From the NCBI RefSeq assembly GCF_002091755.1, contig NZ_BDAI01000019.1, positions 1 to 64,000 on the forward strand: 64,000 bases of DNA. Direction: 5' to 3'. Shown here piece after piece: positions 51,382 to 62,142 of this stretch. Numbering within the stretch: the stretch's first letter is position 1; every line of letters starts with the position of its first letter. Both the position numbers and the translations under genes were made by a program. This DNA comes from Pseudomonas nitroreducens NBRC 12694. Lineage in GTDB: Bacteria > Pseudomonadota > Gammaproteobacteria > Pseudomonadales > Pseudomonadaceae. The notes beneath the pieces were generated by a model. That model saw only the letters and a list, made by a program, of their open reading frames with translations. It was not told the origin of the DNA and made no database searches.

Positions 51382-51498
51382 CCCCTCACCCTAACCCTCT
51401 CCCAAAGGGAGAGGGAACCGTTCGGCGCCGGCTGACACCAATGTGTCAGCCGGCACGGACTGCCCCCTCTCCTCGGGGAGAGGGCTGGGGTGAGGGGG
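51382..51498. repeat. CCCTCACCC-terminus repeat
   Basis: CCCCTCACCCTAACCCTCTC at the left and GGAGAGGGCTGGGGTGAGGG at the right are near-perfect inverted ends. The interior has a second hairpin, GCCGGCTGACAC/GTGTCAGCCGGC. Confidence 0.85.
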
Positions 51499-51547
51499 AG
51501 CCGGTGACGCCGATTCACGGGGCTGCTCGCCGGCACACTCCCAGAAC

Positions 51548-51624
51548 GTAGGGCGCCTGAAGCAGCGCGCTTCATCCAGCGCCGAGCCATCGGCGGATAA
51601 CGCCTGTGGCGTTATTCGCCCTAC
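51548..51624. repeat. Intergenic palindrome, GTAGGGCG family
   Basis: Copy of the family at 50334 with diverged ends (GTAGGGCG and CGCCCTAC) and internal GAAGC/GCTTC and ATAACGCC/GGCGTTAT arms. It lies just ahead of hbcR. Confidence 0.75.
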
Positions 51625-51689
51625 CGGCTGACCTGATCTTCGCATCCCGGTACAGTGCGCCCTCTGCCCTCCCCGCGCACGGCCTGACC

Positions 51690-53114
<1,425 letters not shown>

Positions 53115-53125
53115 AAAAGAGACAA

Positions 53126-53141
53126 GTCTCAAAAAAGAGAC
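53126..53141. promoter_or_regulatory. Candidate HbcR enhancer site 1
   Basis: GTCTCAAAAAAGAGAC is a perfect inverted repeat with 6-base spacer, about 140 bases upstream of the -24 box. Confidence 0.65.
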
Positions 53142-53192
53142 AAACACTCCAAACTCTTGAGTGATGGGCCCCAGGCGATTCAATCCGTCGCC

Positions 53193-53212
53193 TTGTCTCC
53201 AGTTAGAGACAA
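53193..53212. promoter_or_regulatory. Candidate HbcR enhancer site 2
   Basis: TTGTCTCCAGTTAGAGACAA has the same GTCTC-N6-GAGAC core as site 1, extended to 7-base arms, about 73 bases upstream of the -24 box. Confidence 0.7.
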
Positions 53213-53274
53213 ACCGCTTCTCCCAATCCACGAAAATCTCAAAATAAGACTTATAAATCAAATAGTTACAATCC

Positions 53275-53290
53275 TGGCACGGTCCTGGCT
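53275..53290 (+). promoter_or_regulatory. Sigma-54 promoter of porin operon
   Basis: TGGCACGGTCCTGGCT has GG and GC separated by exactly 10 bases, with a perfect -24 box and one deviation (TGGCT for TTGCT) at -12. Confidence 0.8.
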
Positions 53291-53423
53291 ATGTCGCCTC
53301 TCGCGGCCTTCGCGCCGCACAGCCGACATAACAACAATCAACGCTGCCCGAACGCGAACAGACCCCAGCGGACACCACGGCTAGTCCCGCTTCGCATACG
53401 GCGCCGCGCCAGGAGATCACCCG

Positions 53424-54689
53424 ATGAGCCGCTCCACGCTCAATCATGCCGCCGTCATCACCGCCCTCGGTTCCACCCTCGCCCTTTCGCCCCAGGCCTT
53501 CGCCGAATTCCTTGCCGACAGCAAGGCCAGCGTCGAGTTGCGCAACTTCTACTTCAACCGCGACTTCCGCCAGGACAACGCCGCGCAATCCAAGCAGGAC
53601 GAGTGGGCGCAGGGCTTCCTGCTGCGCTACGAATCCGGCTTCACCGAAGGCACCATCGGCGTGGGCGTCGATGCTATCGGTCTACTGGGCCTAAAGCTGG
53701 ACTCCAGCCCCGACCGCGCCGGGTCCGGCCTGCTGCCGCGCGACAAGGACAAGGTCAACGGCGCGCCGGACGACTACAGCGAACTGGGCCTGACCGCCAA
53801 GCTGCGCGCCTCGAAGAGCACGCTGAAGATCGGCACCCTGCTGCCCAAGCTGCCCACCGTGCTGGCCAACGATTCGCGCCTGCTGCCACAGACCTTCGAA
53901 GGTGCGCACCTGAATTCCGCCGAGTTCGCCGGCCTGACCTTCGACGGCGGCCGCCTGCGCCAGGTGAGCCAGCGCGACTCGTCCAACCGCGAGGACATGA
54001 CAGTCACCAGTGGCAGCGCGCGCGGCATCGTCGCCACCGACACCAGCGACCAGTTCGACTTCGCCGGCCTCAGCTACAAGTGGACGCCGCAACTCACCAC
54101 CGGCTACAGCTACGCCAAGCTCGACGGGCTCTACGACCAGCACATCGTCAACCTGGTGCACGTACTGCCCATCGCCGCCGGCCAGTCACTGAAGACCGAC
54201 CTGCGCTACGCCCGCTCCGACGACGACGGCCACAGCAACGTCGACAACCGCGCCTTCGGCGCCATGCTCACCTACACCCTCGGCGGCCACGGCTTCGGCG
54301 CCGGCTACCAGAAGATGAGTGGCGACACCGGCTTCGCCTACATCGGCGGCACCGACGCCTTCCTGGTCAACTTCGTGCAGATCGGCGACTTCGCCAACCG
54401 CGACGAGAAATCCTGGCAGGCGCGCTACGACTATGACTTTGCCGCCCTTGGCGTGCCCGGTCTGACCTTCATGACGCGCTACCTGTCCGGCGACAACATC
54501 GAACTGGGCGCCGGCAAGCCCGAAGGCAAGGAGTGGGAGCGCGACACCGACATCGGCTACGTGGTGCAGAACGGGCCGCTGAAGAACTTCGGCGTGAAGT
54601 GGCGCAATGCGACAGTTCGTTCCAGCCACTTCGGCAACGACCTCGACGAAAACCGCCTGATCCTCAGCTACGTGCTGCCGCTGTGGTGA
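53424..54689 (+). CDS. OprD-family outer-membrane porin
   Basis: A 421-residue beta-barrel porin. The signal peptide ends near residue 28 (SPQAFAEF). The mature N-terminus SKASVELRNFYFNRDFRQ is typical of OprD/Opd channels, and the protein ends in an aromatic residue (LPLW). In this operon it probably lets 3-hydroxybutyrate or similar small acids through the outer membrane. The GntP permease follows 78 bases later. Confidence 0.88.
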   Translation: MSRSTLNHAAVITALGSTLALSPQAFAEFLADSKASVELRNFYFNRDFRQDNAAQSKQDEWAQGFLLRYESGFTEGTIGVGVDAIGLLGLKLDSSPDRAGSGLLPRDKDKVNGAPDDYSELGLTAKLRASKSTLKIGTLLPKLPTVLANDSRLLPQTFEGAHLNSAEFAGLTFDGGRLRQVSQRDSSNREDMTVTSGSARGIVATDTSDQFDFAGLSYKWTPQLTTGYSYAKLDGLYDQHIVNLVHVLPIAAGQSLKTDLRYARSDDDGHSNVDNRAFGAMLTYTLGGHGFGAGYQKMSGDTGFAYIGGTDAFLVNFVQIGDFANRDEKSWQARYDYDFAALGVPGLTFMTRYLSGDNIELGAGKPEGKEWERDTDIGYVVQNGPLKNFGVKWRNATVRSSHFGNDLDENRLILSYVLPLW

Positions 54690-54767
54690 TCATCTGAGCG
54701 TCAGGCAATCCCACTACAACAAGAACGACGCGCGGCCCGGAGCCGCGCGACAACTGGAGATACTTCG

Positions 54768-56159
54768 ATGAGCGTGGTCATCGCCCTCGCGGCCCTCGCC
54801 CTGCTGATGCTCGCCGCCTACCGCGGCTACAGCGTGATCCTCTTCGCCCCCATCGCCGCGCTGCTGGCAGTGCTGCTCACCGACCCTTCCGCCGTGGCAC
54901 CGGCCTTCACCGACGTGTTCATGGAGAAGATGGTCGGCTTCGTCAAACTCTACTTCCCGGTGTTCCTGCTCGGTGCGGTGTTCGGCAAGCTGATCGAGCT
55001 GTCGGGCTTCTCGCGCTCCATCGTCGCCGCGGCCATCCGCCTGCTCGGCACCCGCCAGGCGATGCTGGTGATCGTGCTGGTCTGCGCCCTGCTCACCTAC
55101 GGCGGCGTGTCACTGTTCGTGGTGGTGTTCGCGGTCTATCCGTTCGCCGCCGAGATGTTCCGCCAGAGCAATATCCCCAAGCGACTGATCCCGGCGACCA
55201 TCGCCCTGGGCGCCTTCAGCTTCACCATGGACGCCCTGCCCGGCACCCCGCAGATCCAGAACATCATCCCCACTGCCTTCTTCAACACCACCGGCTGGGC
55301 CGCGCCCTGGCTGGGGGTGATCGGCAGCCTGTTCGTGTTCACCGTGGGCATGCTGTTCCTCCGCCGCCAGGCCGGCAAGGCGCGCGCGGCCGGTGAAGGC
55401 TACGGCAACGAACTGCGCAACGAGCCGGAAACCGCGGACGACATCCGATTGCCCAACCCGCTGCTGGCGCTCTCGCCGCTGGTGCTGGTGGGCGTCGCCA
55501 ACCTGCTGTTCACCCACTGGATTCCCCAGGTCTACGGCAAGACCCACAGCCTGCAACTGGCCGGCATGGCCGCGCCGGTGGCCAGCGATGTGGCCAAGCT
55601 GACCGGCATCTGGGCGGTGCAGGCGGCGCTGCTGCTGGGCATCCTGCTGGTGCTGGTGACCAGCTTCGCGGTGATTCGCAGCAAGATCGCCGAGGGCAGC
55701 AAGACCGCTGTTTCCGGCGCGCTGCTGGCGGCCATGAACACGGCTTCGGAATACGGCTTCGGCGCGGTGATCGCCTCGCTGCCGGGCTTCCTGGTACTGG
55801 CCGACGCACTGAAGAAGATTCCCGATCCGCTGGTCAATGAGGCCATCACCGTCACCACCCTGGCCGGCATCACCGGCTCGGCGTCCGGCGGTATGAGCAT
55901 CGCGCTGGCGGCCATGTCCGAACAGTTCATCGCTGCCGCCCAGGCCGCCAACATCCCGCTGGAAGTATTGCACCGGGTGGCGGCCATGGCCTCCGGCGGC
56001 ATGGACACCCTGCCGCACAACGGCGCGGTCATCACCCTGCTCGCGGTCACCGGCCTGACCCACCGCGAAGCCTACAAGGACATCTTCGCCATCACACTGA
56101 TCAAGACCCTCGCGGTGTTCGTGGTGATAAGCACCTTCTACGCCACCGGCATCGTCTGA
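54768..56159 (+). CDS. GntP-family permease, probably for 3-hydroxybutyrate
   Basis: A 463-residue inner-membrane transporter with about 12 hydrophobic helices. GntP features are the start LLMLAAYRGYSVILFAPIAAL and the MASGGMDTLPHNGAVITLLAVTGLTHREAY segment near the end. The place between the porin and bdhA indicates 3-hydroxybutyrate uptake; other small hydroxy acids are possible. Confidence 0.87.
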   Translation: MSVVIALAALALLMLAAYRGYSVILFAPIAALLAVLLTDPSAVAPAFTDVFMEKMVGFVKLYFPVFLLGAVFGKLIELSGFSRSIVAAAIRLLGTRQAMLVIVLVCALLTYGGVSLFVVVFAVYPFAAEMFRQSNIPKRLIPATIALGAFSFTMDALPGTPQIQNIIPTAFFNTTGWAAPWLGVIGSLFVFTVGMLFLRRQAGKARAAGEGYGNELRNEPETADDIRLPNPLLALSPLVLVGVANLLFTHWIPQVYGKTHSLQLAGMAAPVASDVAKLTGIWAVQAALLLGILLVLVTSFAVIRSKIAEGSKTAVSGALLAAMNTASEYGFGAVIASLPGFLVLADALKKIPDPLVNEAITVTTLAGITGSASGGMSIALAAMSEQFIAAAQAANIPLEVLHRVAAMASGGMDTLPHNGAVITLLAVTGLTHREAYKDIFAITLIKTLAVFVVISTFYATGIV

Positions 56160-56200
56160 GAATCCGCTTGTGGCTAGCTGCGCGTCGGCATAACTGCGTC

Positions 56201-56260
56201 AAAAGCAGGCGATGACTGCTCATTGACTACACGTCAACTCCGCGTCCTCGCCTGCTTTTT
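56201..56260 (+). terminator. Long-loop terminator after permease gene
   Basis: AAAAGCAGGCG and CGCCTGCTTTTT are perfect arms separated by 37 bases, ending in T residues. Termination would separate the permease from bdhA unless bdhA has its own promoter or the hairpin is leaky. Confidence 0.55.
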
Positions 56261-56361
56261 CCTTGTTCTGCTCTAGCTCGCAAGGCCACAAACGAATTCT
56301 GGGTATTCCAATGTTTTGATAGTCGCAGCGATGCGGCTAACCCGTTCCAGAGGAGATTTGC

Positions 56362-57132
56362 ATGACACTCAAGGGCAAGACCGCACTGGTCACCGGCTCC
56401 ACCAGCGGCATCGGCCTGGGCATCGCTGCGCGCCTGGCCCAGGCGGGCGCCAATGTGGTGGTCAACGGCTTCGGCGACATCGACGCGGCCGTGCGCGAGC
56501 TGTCGGTGCACGGCACGCGCATCGGGCACCAAGGTGCGGACATGGCACAACCCGAGCAGATCGCCGAGATGATCGCCTACGTCGAGCGCGAGTTCGGCGG
56601 CCCCGACATCCTGGTCAACAACGCCGGCATCCAGCACGTCGCGGCGCTGGAAGACTTCCCCGTGGAGCGCTGGAACGCGATCCTCGCCATCAACCTCTCC
56701 TCGGTGTTCCACACCACCCGCCTGGCGCTACCGGGCATGCGCCAGCGCGGCTGGGGGCGCATCCTCAACATCGCCTCGACCCACGGCCTGGTCGCCTCCG
56801 CCGGCAAGAGCGCCTACGTGGCCGCCAAGCACGGGGTGATCGGCCTGACCAAGACCACCGCCCTGGAAACCGCCACCACGGCCATCACCTGCAACGCCAT
56901 CTGTCCCGGTTGGGTGCTGACGCCGCTGGTACAACAGCAGATCGACGCGCGTATCGCCGCCGGCGCCAGCCCCGAACAGGCGCGCCACGACCTACTGGCG
57001 GAGAAGCAGCCGTCGCTGGACTTCGTCACCGCCGACCAGCTCGGCGAGCTGGCGCTATTCTTGTGTTCTGAAGCTGCCGCCCAGGTCCGCGGCGCCGCCT
57101 GGAACATGGATGGCGGCTGGGTCGCCCAGTGA
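56362..57132 (+). CDS. bdhA: D-3-hydroxybutyrate dehydrogenase
   Basis: A 256-residue short-chain dehydrogenase that oxidises D-3-hydroxybutyrate to acetoacetate. The cofactor motif TGSTSGIG starts at about residue 11; NNAGIQHVA, the serine in NIAST, YVAAKHGVIGLTK and CPGWVLTPLV are all as in bacterial BdhA. The GAGG site suits ATG 56362. It follows the HbcR-type transport genes and precedes acetoacetyl-CoA synthetase, which uses its product. Confidence 0.93.
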   Translation: MTLKGKTALVTGSTSGIGLGIAARLAQAGANVVVNGFGDIDAAVRELSVHGTRIGHQGADMAQPEQIAEMIAYVEREFGGPDILVNNAGIQHVAALEDFPVERWNAILAINLSSVFHTTRLALPGMRQRGWGRILNIASTHGLVASAGKSAYVAAKHGVIGLTKTTALETATTAITCNAICPGWVLTPLVQQQIDARIAAGASPEQARHDLLAEKQPSLDFVTADQLGELALFLCSEAAAQVRGAAWNMDGGWVAQ

Positions 57133-57227
57133 CTTGAGGGTTCTTGCGGCGCTTCGTGACATGCTGCGCAGGCACCGTTCGTCGGCGGTGCCTTCCGTCC
57201 CACACGAATCAGTTGGAGTCGTAGTCG

Positions 57228-59183
57228 ATGAACCAGGCGCTCTGGAGCCCCTCCCCCGAACGCATCGCCGCCACCCGCATGGACGCCTTCCGGCGCAAGG
57301 TAGCGCAGCAGCACGGCCTTGACCTGCCCGATTACGCCGCCCTGCACGCCTGGAGCATCGCCGAGCGCGAGGCCTTCTGGCTGGCCATCGTCGACAGCTT
57401 CGACGTGCAATTCCACGAGGCGCCCACGGCGGTCCTCGAGGAAGGCCCGGAAATGCCCGATGCGCGTTGGTTCCCCGGCGCCACCCTGAACTTCGCCGAA
57501 CACCTGCTGCGCCGCCGCGACCACAAGCCGGCGTTGATCGCCGTCAGCGAGGATGAACAGCGCGAAGTGCTCAGCCACGCCGAACTGGCCGCCCAGGTCG
57601 CCGGCCTGCAGCGCGCCCTGCGCGAAGCCGGCGTGGGCGTCGGCGACCGCGTCGCGGCCTTCATGCCCAACACCTGGCAGACCGTGGTCGGCATGCTCGC
57701 CACCACCAGCCTGGGCGCCACCTGGTCGAGCTGTTCGCCGGACTTCGGCACCCAGGGCGTGATCGACCGTTTCGGTCAGATCGAACCCAAGGTGCTGATC
57801 GCCTGCGCCGGCTACCGCTACGCCGGCAAGGTGCTGGACCTGACCGCCAAGCTCAACGAAATCCTCGCCCAGTTGCCGAGCCTCGAACAGTTGCTGATCG
57901 TCCCCTACGCCAACGGCCATGCGCGCCGCACGGACTTCCAGACGCCGGCGCGGGTCAGCCTCTGGCAGGACTTCTTCCACAGCGGCGGCGAGCCCGTATT
58001 CACCCCGGTGCCCTTCGACCACCCGCTGTACATCCTCTACTCCTCCGGCACCACCGGCGTACCCAAGTGCATCGTCCACGGCACCGGCGGCGTGCTGCTG
58101 CAACACCTGAAGGAACACGGCCTGCACGTCGACCTGGGGCAGGACGACACGCTGTTCTACTACACCACCTGCGGCTGGATGATGTGGAATTGGCTGGTCT
58201 CCGGCCTGGCCGTCGGCGCCACGCTGGTGCTCTACGACGGCTCGCCCTTCCACCCCGGCCCCGAGCGCCTGATGGACCTGATCGATGCGGAACACATCAG
58301 TGTCTTCGGCACCAGCGCCAAGTACATCGCGGCGCTGGAGAAAGCCAATGTGCGCCCGCGCCTGACCCACTCGCTGGAGCGTCTGAAGACGCTCCTCTCC
58401 ACGGGTTCACCGCTGGCCCACGAGAGCTTCGACTACGTCTACCGCGAGGTGAAACCCGACCTTTGCCTGTCGTCGATTTCCGGCGGCACCGACATCGTTT
58501 CCTGCTTCGCCATCGGCAATCCGACTGCGCCGGTCTGGCGCGGGGAAATCCAGTGCAAGGCGCTGGGCATGGCAGTTGAGGTCTGGGACGAGACGGGTAA
58601 AGCGGTGCACGGTGAAAAGGGCGAGCTGGTCTGCGTGAAGCACTTCCCATCGATCCCGGTGGGTTTCTGGAACGACGAAAACGACGAGAAATTCCACGAG
58701 GCCTACTTCGCCACCTTCCCCGGCGTGTGGGCCCACGGCGACTACGCCGAAGAAACCGAGCACGGCGGCCTGGTGATCCATGGTCGTTCGGATGCCGTGC
58801 TCAACCCCGGCGGCGTGCGCATCGGCACCGCGGAAATATACCGCCAGGTGGAAAAGGTCGAGCAGGTACTGGAATCCATCGCCATCGGTCAGGACTGGCA
58901 GGGCGACGTGCGCGTGGTGCTGTTCGTGCGCCTGCGCGACGGCGTGGAACTGGACGAGACACTGCAGGAGCGCATCCGCCAGACCATCCGCAGCAACACC
59001 ACCCCGCGCCACGTGCCGGCGAAGATTCTCGCGGTCACCGACATCCCGCGCACCATCAGCGGCAAGATCGTCGAACTGGCGGTGCGTAATGTGGTGCACG
59101 GCCGGCCGGTGAAGAACACCGATGCGCTGGCCAATCCGCAGGCGCTGGAGTTGTTCAGGGATCGCAAGGAGCTGGAGAGCTGA
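57228..59183 (+). CDS. aacS: Acetoacetyl-CoA synthetase
   Basis: A 651-residue AMP-forming ligase that activates acetoacetate. The P-loop is YSSGTTGVPKCIVHGTGGVLLQHLKEHGLHVD, characteristic of AacS, and the C-terminal lysine motif is in PRTISGKIVELAV. WMMWNWLVSGLAVGATLVLYDGSP and a GRSDAVLNPGGVRIGTAEIY hinge are as expected. It joins the acetoacetate from LiuE and BdhA to central metabolism. The gap to bdhA is 95 bases. Confidence 0.94.
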   Translation: MNQALWSPSPERIAATRMDAFRRKVAQQHGLDLPDYAALHAWSIAEREAFWLAIVDSFDVQFHEAPTAVLEEGPEMPDARWFPGATLNFAEHLLRRRDHKPALIAVSEDEQREVLSHAELAAQVAGLQRALREAGVGVGDRVAAFMPNTWQTVVGMLATTSLGATWSSCSPDFGTQGVIDRFGQIEPKVLIACAGYRYAGKVLDLTAKLNEILAQLPSLEQLLIVPYANGHARRTDFQTPARVSLWQDFFHSGGEPVFTPVPFDHPLYILYSSGTTGVPKCIVHGTGGVLLQHLKEHGLHVDLGQDDTLFYYTTCGWMMWNWLVSGLAVGATLVLYDGSPFHPGPERLMDLIDAEHISVFGTSAKYIAALEKANVRPRLTHSLERLKTLLSTGSPLAHESFDYVYREVKPDLCLSSISGGTDIVSCFAIGNPTAPVWRGEIQCKALGMAVEVWDETGKAVHGEKGELVCVKHFPSIPVGFWNDENDEKFHEAYFATFPGVWAHGDYAEETEHGGLVIHGRSDAVLNPGGVRIGTAEIYRQVEKVEQVLESIAIGQDWQGDVRVVLFVRLRDGVELDETLQERIRQTIRSNTTPRHVPAKILAVTDIPRTISGKIVELAVRNVVHGRPVKNTDALANPQALELFRDRKELES

Positions 59184-59301
59184 GTCTCTCCAGAGTCGTG
59201 GGAGCGGCTCTTGATCTCATGGGAGCGGAGTTTCTCCGCGAGACTTCCCCGCTCGGACTATCGCAGGGTCGTAGGGCGGACGAGCATCAGCCAATCAGGC
59301 A

Positions 59302-59326
59302 CCGCCCGGATGCGTGGTCCGGGCGG
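59302..59326. terminator. Hairpin between convergent aacS and pcaC
   Basis: CCGCCCGGA and TCCGGGCGG form a perfect 9-base stem with a 7-base loop, 8 bases from the pcaC stop. There is no T run, so it is a weak or rho-assisted terminator. Confidence 0.5.
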
Positions 59327-59333
59327 CGCTGAA

Positions 59334-59732
59334 TCAGGCGTCGTCCAGCGACTCGGTACCCAGCTCGTCCCACACCGCCTCGGCGAGGTGGAAGGTGGCG
59401 TTGGCAGCGGGGATGCCGCAGTAGATAGCGCTCTGCAGCAGCACTTCCTTGATCTCTTCGCGGGTCACTCCATTATTGCGCGCGGCGCGCAGGTGCAGCG
59501 TGAGTTCGCCCTCGCGGTTCATGCCGATCAGCATGGCGATGGTGATCAGGCTGCGGGTGTGGCGCGGCAGGCCGGGGCGGGTCCAGATGTCACCCCAGGC
59601 GTGGCGGGTGATCATTTCCTGGAACTCTTCGTTGAAGGCGTTGCGCTTGGCCAGGCTGCGGTCGACGTGGGCATCGCCGAGTACCGCGCGACGCACCTGC
59701 ATGCCGGCTTCGTAGCGTTCTTTTTCGTCCAT
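59334..59732 (-). CDS. pcaC: 4-Carboxymuconolactone decarboxylase
   Basis: A 132-residue enzyme of the protocatechuate branch of the beta-ketoadipate pathway that makes 3-oxoadipate enol-lactone. The family sequence MDEKERYEAGMQVRRAVLG, TRHAWGDIWTRPGL and the C-terminal QSAIYCGIPAAN with its cysteine are present. ATG 59732 fits the family start; the longer frame is an extension. It is the last gene of pcaJFBDC, 37 bases after pcaD. Confidence 0.94.
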   Translation of the reverse strand: MDEKERYEAGMQVRRAVLGDAHVDRSLAKRNAFNEEFQEMITRHAWGDIWTRPGLPRHTRSLITIAMLIGMNREGELTLHLRAARNNGVTREEIKEVLLQSAIYCGIPAANATFHLAEAVWDELGTESLDDA

Positions 59733-59769
59733 CTCAAACTCCAAATCGGAACCTTGTAGGAGCGAGCAA

Positions 59770-60558
59770 TTACGCGCGCAGGAAGGAAAGCACGCGCTGG
59801 CTGAAGGCATCCCCCGCCTGCACGTTGGACAGGTGCGCGGCGCGGAACTCCACCAGCTCGGCGCCGGGAATGCGCGCCTGCAGGAAGCGGCCGTCCTCGG
59901 TAGTGGTCACCGGGTCGACTGAGCCGCAGACCACCAGGGTCGGCGCGGTGATCGCACCGATCTCGCCACGGAAATCGGCATCACGCACGGCTGCGCAGTT
60001 GGCCGCATAACCTTCCGGCGACGTCTGCGCCAGCATGCCGACGATGGGCTCCACCTTGCCCGGCTCAGCCTCGGCAAAGTCAGCGGTGAACCAGCGCGAG
60101 ATCGACGCGTCACGCAGGTTGCGCATGGCCTCGGCACCGCCGCTGAGTACGGTCTCGATGCGCGAGTTCCAGACTTCCGGGGTGCCGATCTTCGCGGCGG
60201 TATTGCACAGCACCAGCCGCGAGAGGCGCTCCGGCGCATGGATGCCCAGCCACTGACCGATCAGGCCGCCCATGGACAGACCACAGAAATGCGCGCGCGG
60301 AATGTCCAGCGCGTCCAGCAGCGCCAGCACGTCGCGGCCGTTCTGCTCGACGCTGTAGGGGCCGGGGGTGACCAGCGAAGCGCCGTGGCCACGGGTGTCA
60401 TAGCGCAGCACGCGGAAGTGTTCGGCGAAGGCCGCGACCTGCGCGTCCCACATGTGCAGGTCGGTGCCCAGGGAGTTGGACAGCACCAGCACCGGCGCAC
60501 CGGCCGGGCCGTCCAGTTGGTAGTTCAGGTCGCCATCGGCGAGACGTACGGCAGGCAT
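59770..60558 (-). CDS. pcaD: 3-Oxoadipate enol-lactonase
   Basis: A 262-residue alpha/beta hydrolase that opens the enol-lactone to 3-oxoadipate. The nucleophile serine is in CGLSMGGLIGQ, the oxyanion region is LSNSLGTDLHMWD, and a late aspartate (CGSVDPVT) and histidine (AAHLSNV) complete the triad. It lies 9 bases after pcaB and 37 before pcaC. Confidence 0.94.
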   Translation of the reverse strand: MPAVRLADGDLNYQLDGPAGAPVLVLSNSLGTDLHMWDAQVAAFAEHFRVLRYDTRGHGASLVTPGPYSVEQNGRDVLALLDALDIPRAHFCGLSMGGLIGQWLGIHAPERLSRLVLCNTAAKIGTPEVWNSRIETVLSGGAEAMRNLRDASISRWFTADFAEAEPGKVEPIVGMLAQTSPEGYAANCAAVRDADFRGEIGAITAPTLVVCGSVDPVTTTEDGRFLQARIPGAELVEFRAAHLSNVQAGDAFSQRVLSFLRA

Positions 60559-60567
60559 GCAAGGCTC

Positions 60568-61938
60568 CTATCGGGATTCTTTGCGCAAGGAAAGTTCTTG
60601 GTGTTCGGCCAGCGCGCGTTCGACCCAGCGGCGCGCCTGACCCAGGTAATGGGCAGGATCGAGCAGTCGATCCAGCTCCTCGGCATTCAGTTGTGCAGTG
60701 ACCTCGGCATTGGCGCCGAGCACCACGCGCAGGTGCGCGCCCTCCTTCACCGCCTGCTTGCAGCACTTTTCCACCAGGTGGTGCGCGGCATCACGGCCGA
60801 TACGCTGGGCCAGGGCGATGCTCACTGCTTCGGCGAGCACCAGGCCGCGGGTCAGGTCGAGGTTGGCGAGCATGCGCTCGGCGTCGACTTCCAGGCCCGG
60901 CACGAGGGACAGCGCCTGTTGCAGGGCACCCGAGACGAGGCAACACAGCTCCGGCAGGCTTTCCCACTCGGCGTGCCACAGGCCAAGGCTGCGCTCGTGT
61001 TCCTGGGGCATGGCGGCGAATAGCGTCGAGACCAGCCCCGGCGCACGGGTGGCCGCACCGATCAGCACGGCAGCGCCCACCGGATTGCGCTTGTGCGGCA
61101 TGGTGGAGGAACCACCCTTGCCCGGCGCGGATGGCTCGAAGACTTCGCCGGCTTCGGTCTGCATCAGCAGGCTGAGGTCGCGGCCCAGTTTGCCGAGGCT
61201 GCCGGCGATCAGGCCGAGCAGGCTGGCAAACTCCACCAGACGGTCGCGCTGGGTGTGCCAGGGTTGCTCGGGCAGTTGCAGGTCCAGCTCTTCAGCCAAC
61301 GTCTCAGCCACGGCAAAGCCCTTCTCACCCAATGCGGCGAGGCTGCCGGAAGCGCCGCCGAACTGCAGGCAGAGCAGGCGCGGCTTGAGTTCATCCAGGC
61401 GTTGGCGGTGGCGGGTGATCGCGCCCAGCCAACCGGCGATCTTCATGCCAAGGGTGACCGGCGTGGCATGTTGCAGCCACGTGCGGCCGACCATGGGCGT
61501 ACCGGCGTGGGCTTGTGCTTGAGCGACGAGCGCGTCGGCCAGTCGAGCGAGATCACTCTCCAGAAGCTCGATGGCAGCACGCAGTTGCAGGACCAGTCCG
61601 GAGTCCATGACGTCCTGGCTGGTGGCGCCCAGATGCACGTAGCGCTCGGCCTCGGCGTCCTCAGCGGCGATGCGCTTGCCCAGCGCCTTCACCAGCGGGA
61701 TCGCGGAATTGCCGGCGCTGCAGATGGCCTGGGCCAGTGCCTCGAAATCGTAGAGCTCGGCACGACAGGCAGCGGTGATGGGTGCCACCGCGTTCGCCGG
61801 GATCACGCCAACGCGGGCCTCGGCACGAGCCAGGGCGGCCTCGAAGTCGAGCATGCCCTGCACCCGGCCGTGGTCGCTGAAGATCGCGCGCATGGCGGGC
61901 TGGGTGAAGTAGGCGTCGAACAGAAGGTTGGTGCTCAC
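60568..61938 (-). CDS. pcaB: 3-Carboxy-cis,cis-muconate cycloisomerase
   Basis: A 456-residue fumarase-superfamily enzyme that lactonises 3-carboxymuconate. The superfamily signature is GKGGSSTMPHKRNPVG, and GATSQDVMDSGLV and HAGTPMVGRTWLQHATPVT are also intact. The start is GTG 61938 with GGAG 7 bases ahead; no ATG fits as well. A repeat element lies between it and pcaF. Confidence 0.94.
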   Translation of the reverse strand: MSTNLLFDAYFTQPAMRAIFSDHGRVQGMLDFEAALARAEARVGVIPANAVAPITAACRAELYDFEALAQAICSAGNSAIPLVKALGKRIAAEDAEAERYVHLGATSQDVMDSGLVLQLRAAIELLESDLARLADALVAQAQAHAGTPMVGRTWLQHATPVTLGMKIAGWLGAITRHRQRLDELKPRLLCLQFGGASGSLAALGEKGFAVAETLAEELDLQLPEQPWHTQRDRLVEFASLLGLIAGSLGKLGRDLSLLMQTEAGEVFEPSAPGKGGSSTMPHKRNPVGAAVLIGAATRAPGLVSTLFAAMPQEHERSLGLWHAEWESLPELCCLVSGALQQALSLVPGLEVDAERMLANLDLTRGLVLAEAVSIALAQRIGRDAAHHLVEKCCKQAVKEGAHLRVVLGANAEVTAQLNAEELDRLLDPAHYLGQARRWVERALAEHQELSLRKESR

Positions 61939-61993
61939 GAGGCAGCTCCGGAGATCGGCGGGCGTTGTCGGGACAGTATGGCGCGTTGGGCGG

Positions 61994-62142
61994 CCCTCAC
62001 CCCAGCCCTCTCCCAGAGGGAGAGGGAGCCGTTCGCAGTGAGAAGATATTCCGCCATGCATCCTGACACTTCAGGATGCGCACGCAATCACCGCCATGAC
62101 GGACAATCCCCTCTCCCTCCGGGAGAGGGTTAGGGTGAGGGG
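61994..62142. repeat. CCCTCACCC-terminus repeat
   Basis: CCCTCACCCCAGCCCTCTCC and GGGAGAGGGTTAGGGTGAGG are inverted ends, and the interior is unique to this copy (with GCATCCTGA/TCAGGATGC). It fills most of the gap between pcaF and pcaB, where other pseudomonads carry a transporter gene. Confidence 0.85.

Larger units (their letters stand above)
51361..51689. other. Repeat-filled gap between liuE and hbcR
   Basis: Two different repeat elements (51382-51498 and 51548-51624) fill most of these 329 bases. No gene was found. The hbcR promoter must lie in the last part or within the second repeat. Confidence 0.6.
53115..53423. other. Control region between hbcR and porin gene
   Basis: These 309 bases are AT-rich for this genome. 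They hold two GTCTC-N6-GAGAC sites and a sigma-54 promoter, listed separately, and an untranslated leader of about 120 bases before the porin ATG. No gene was found. Confidence 0.7.
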
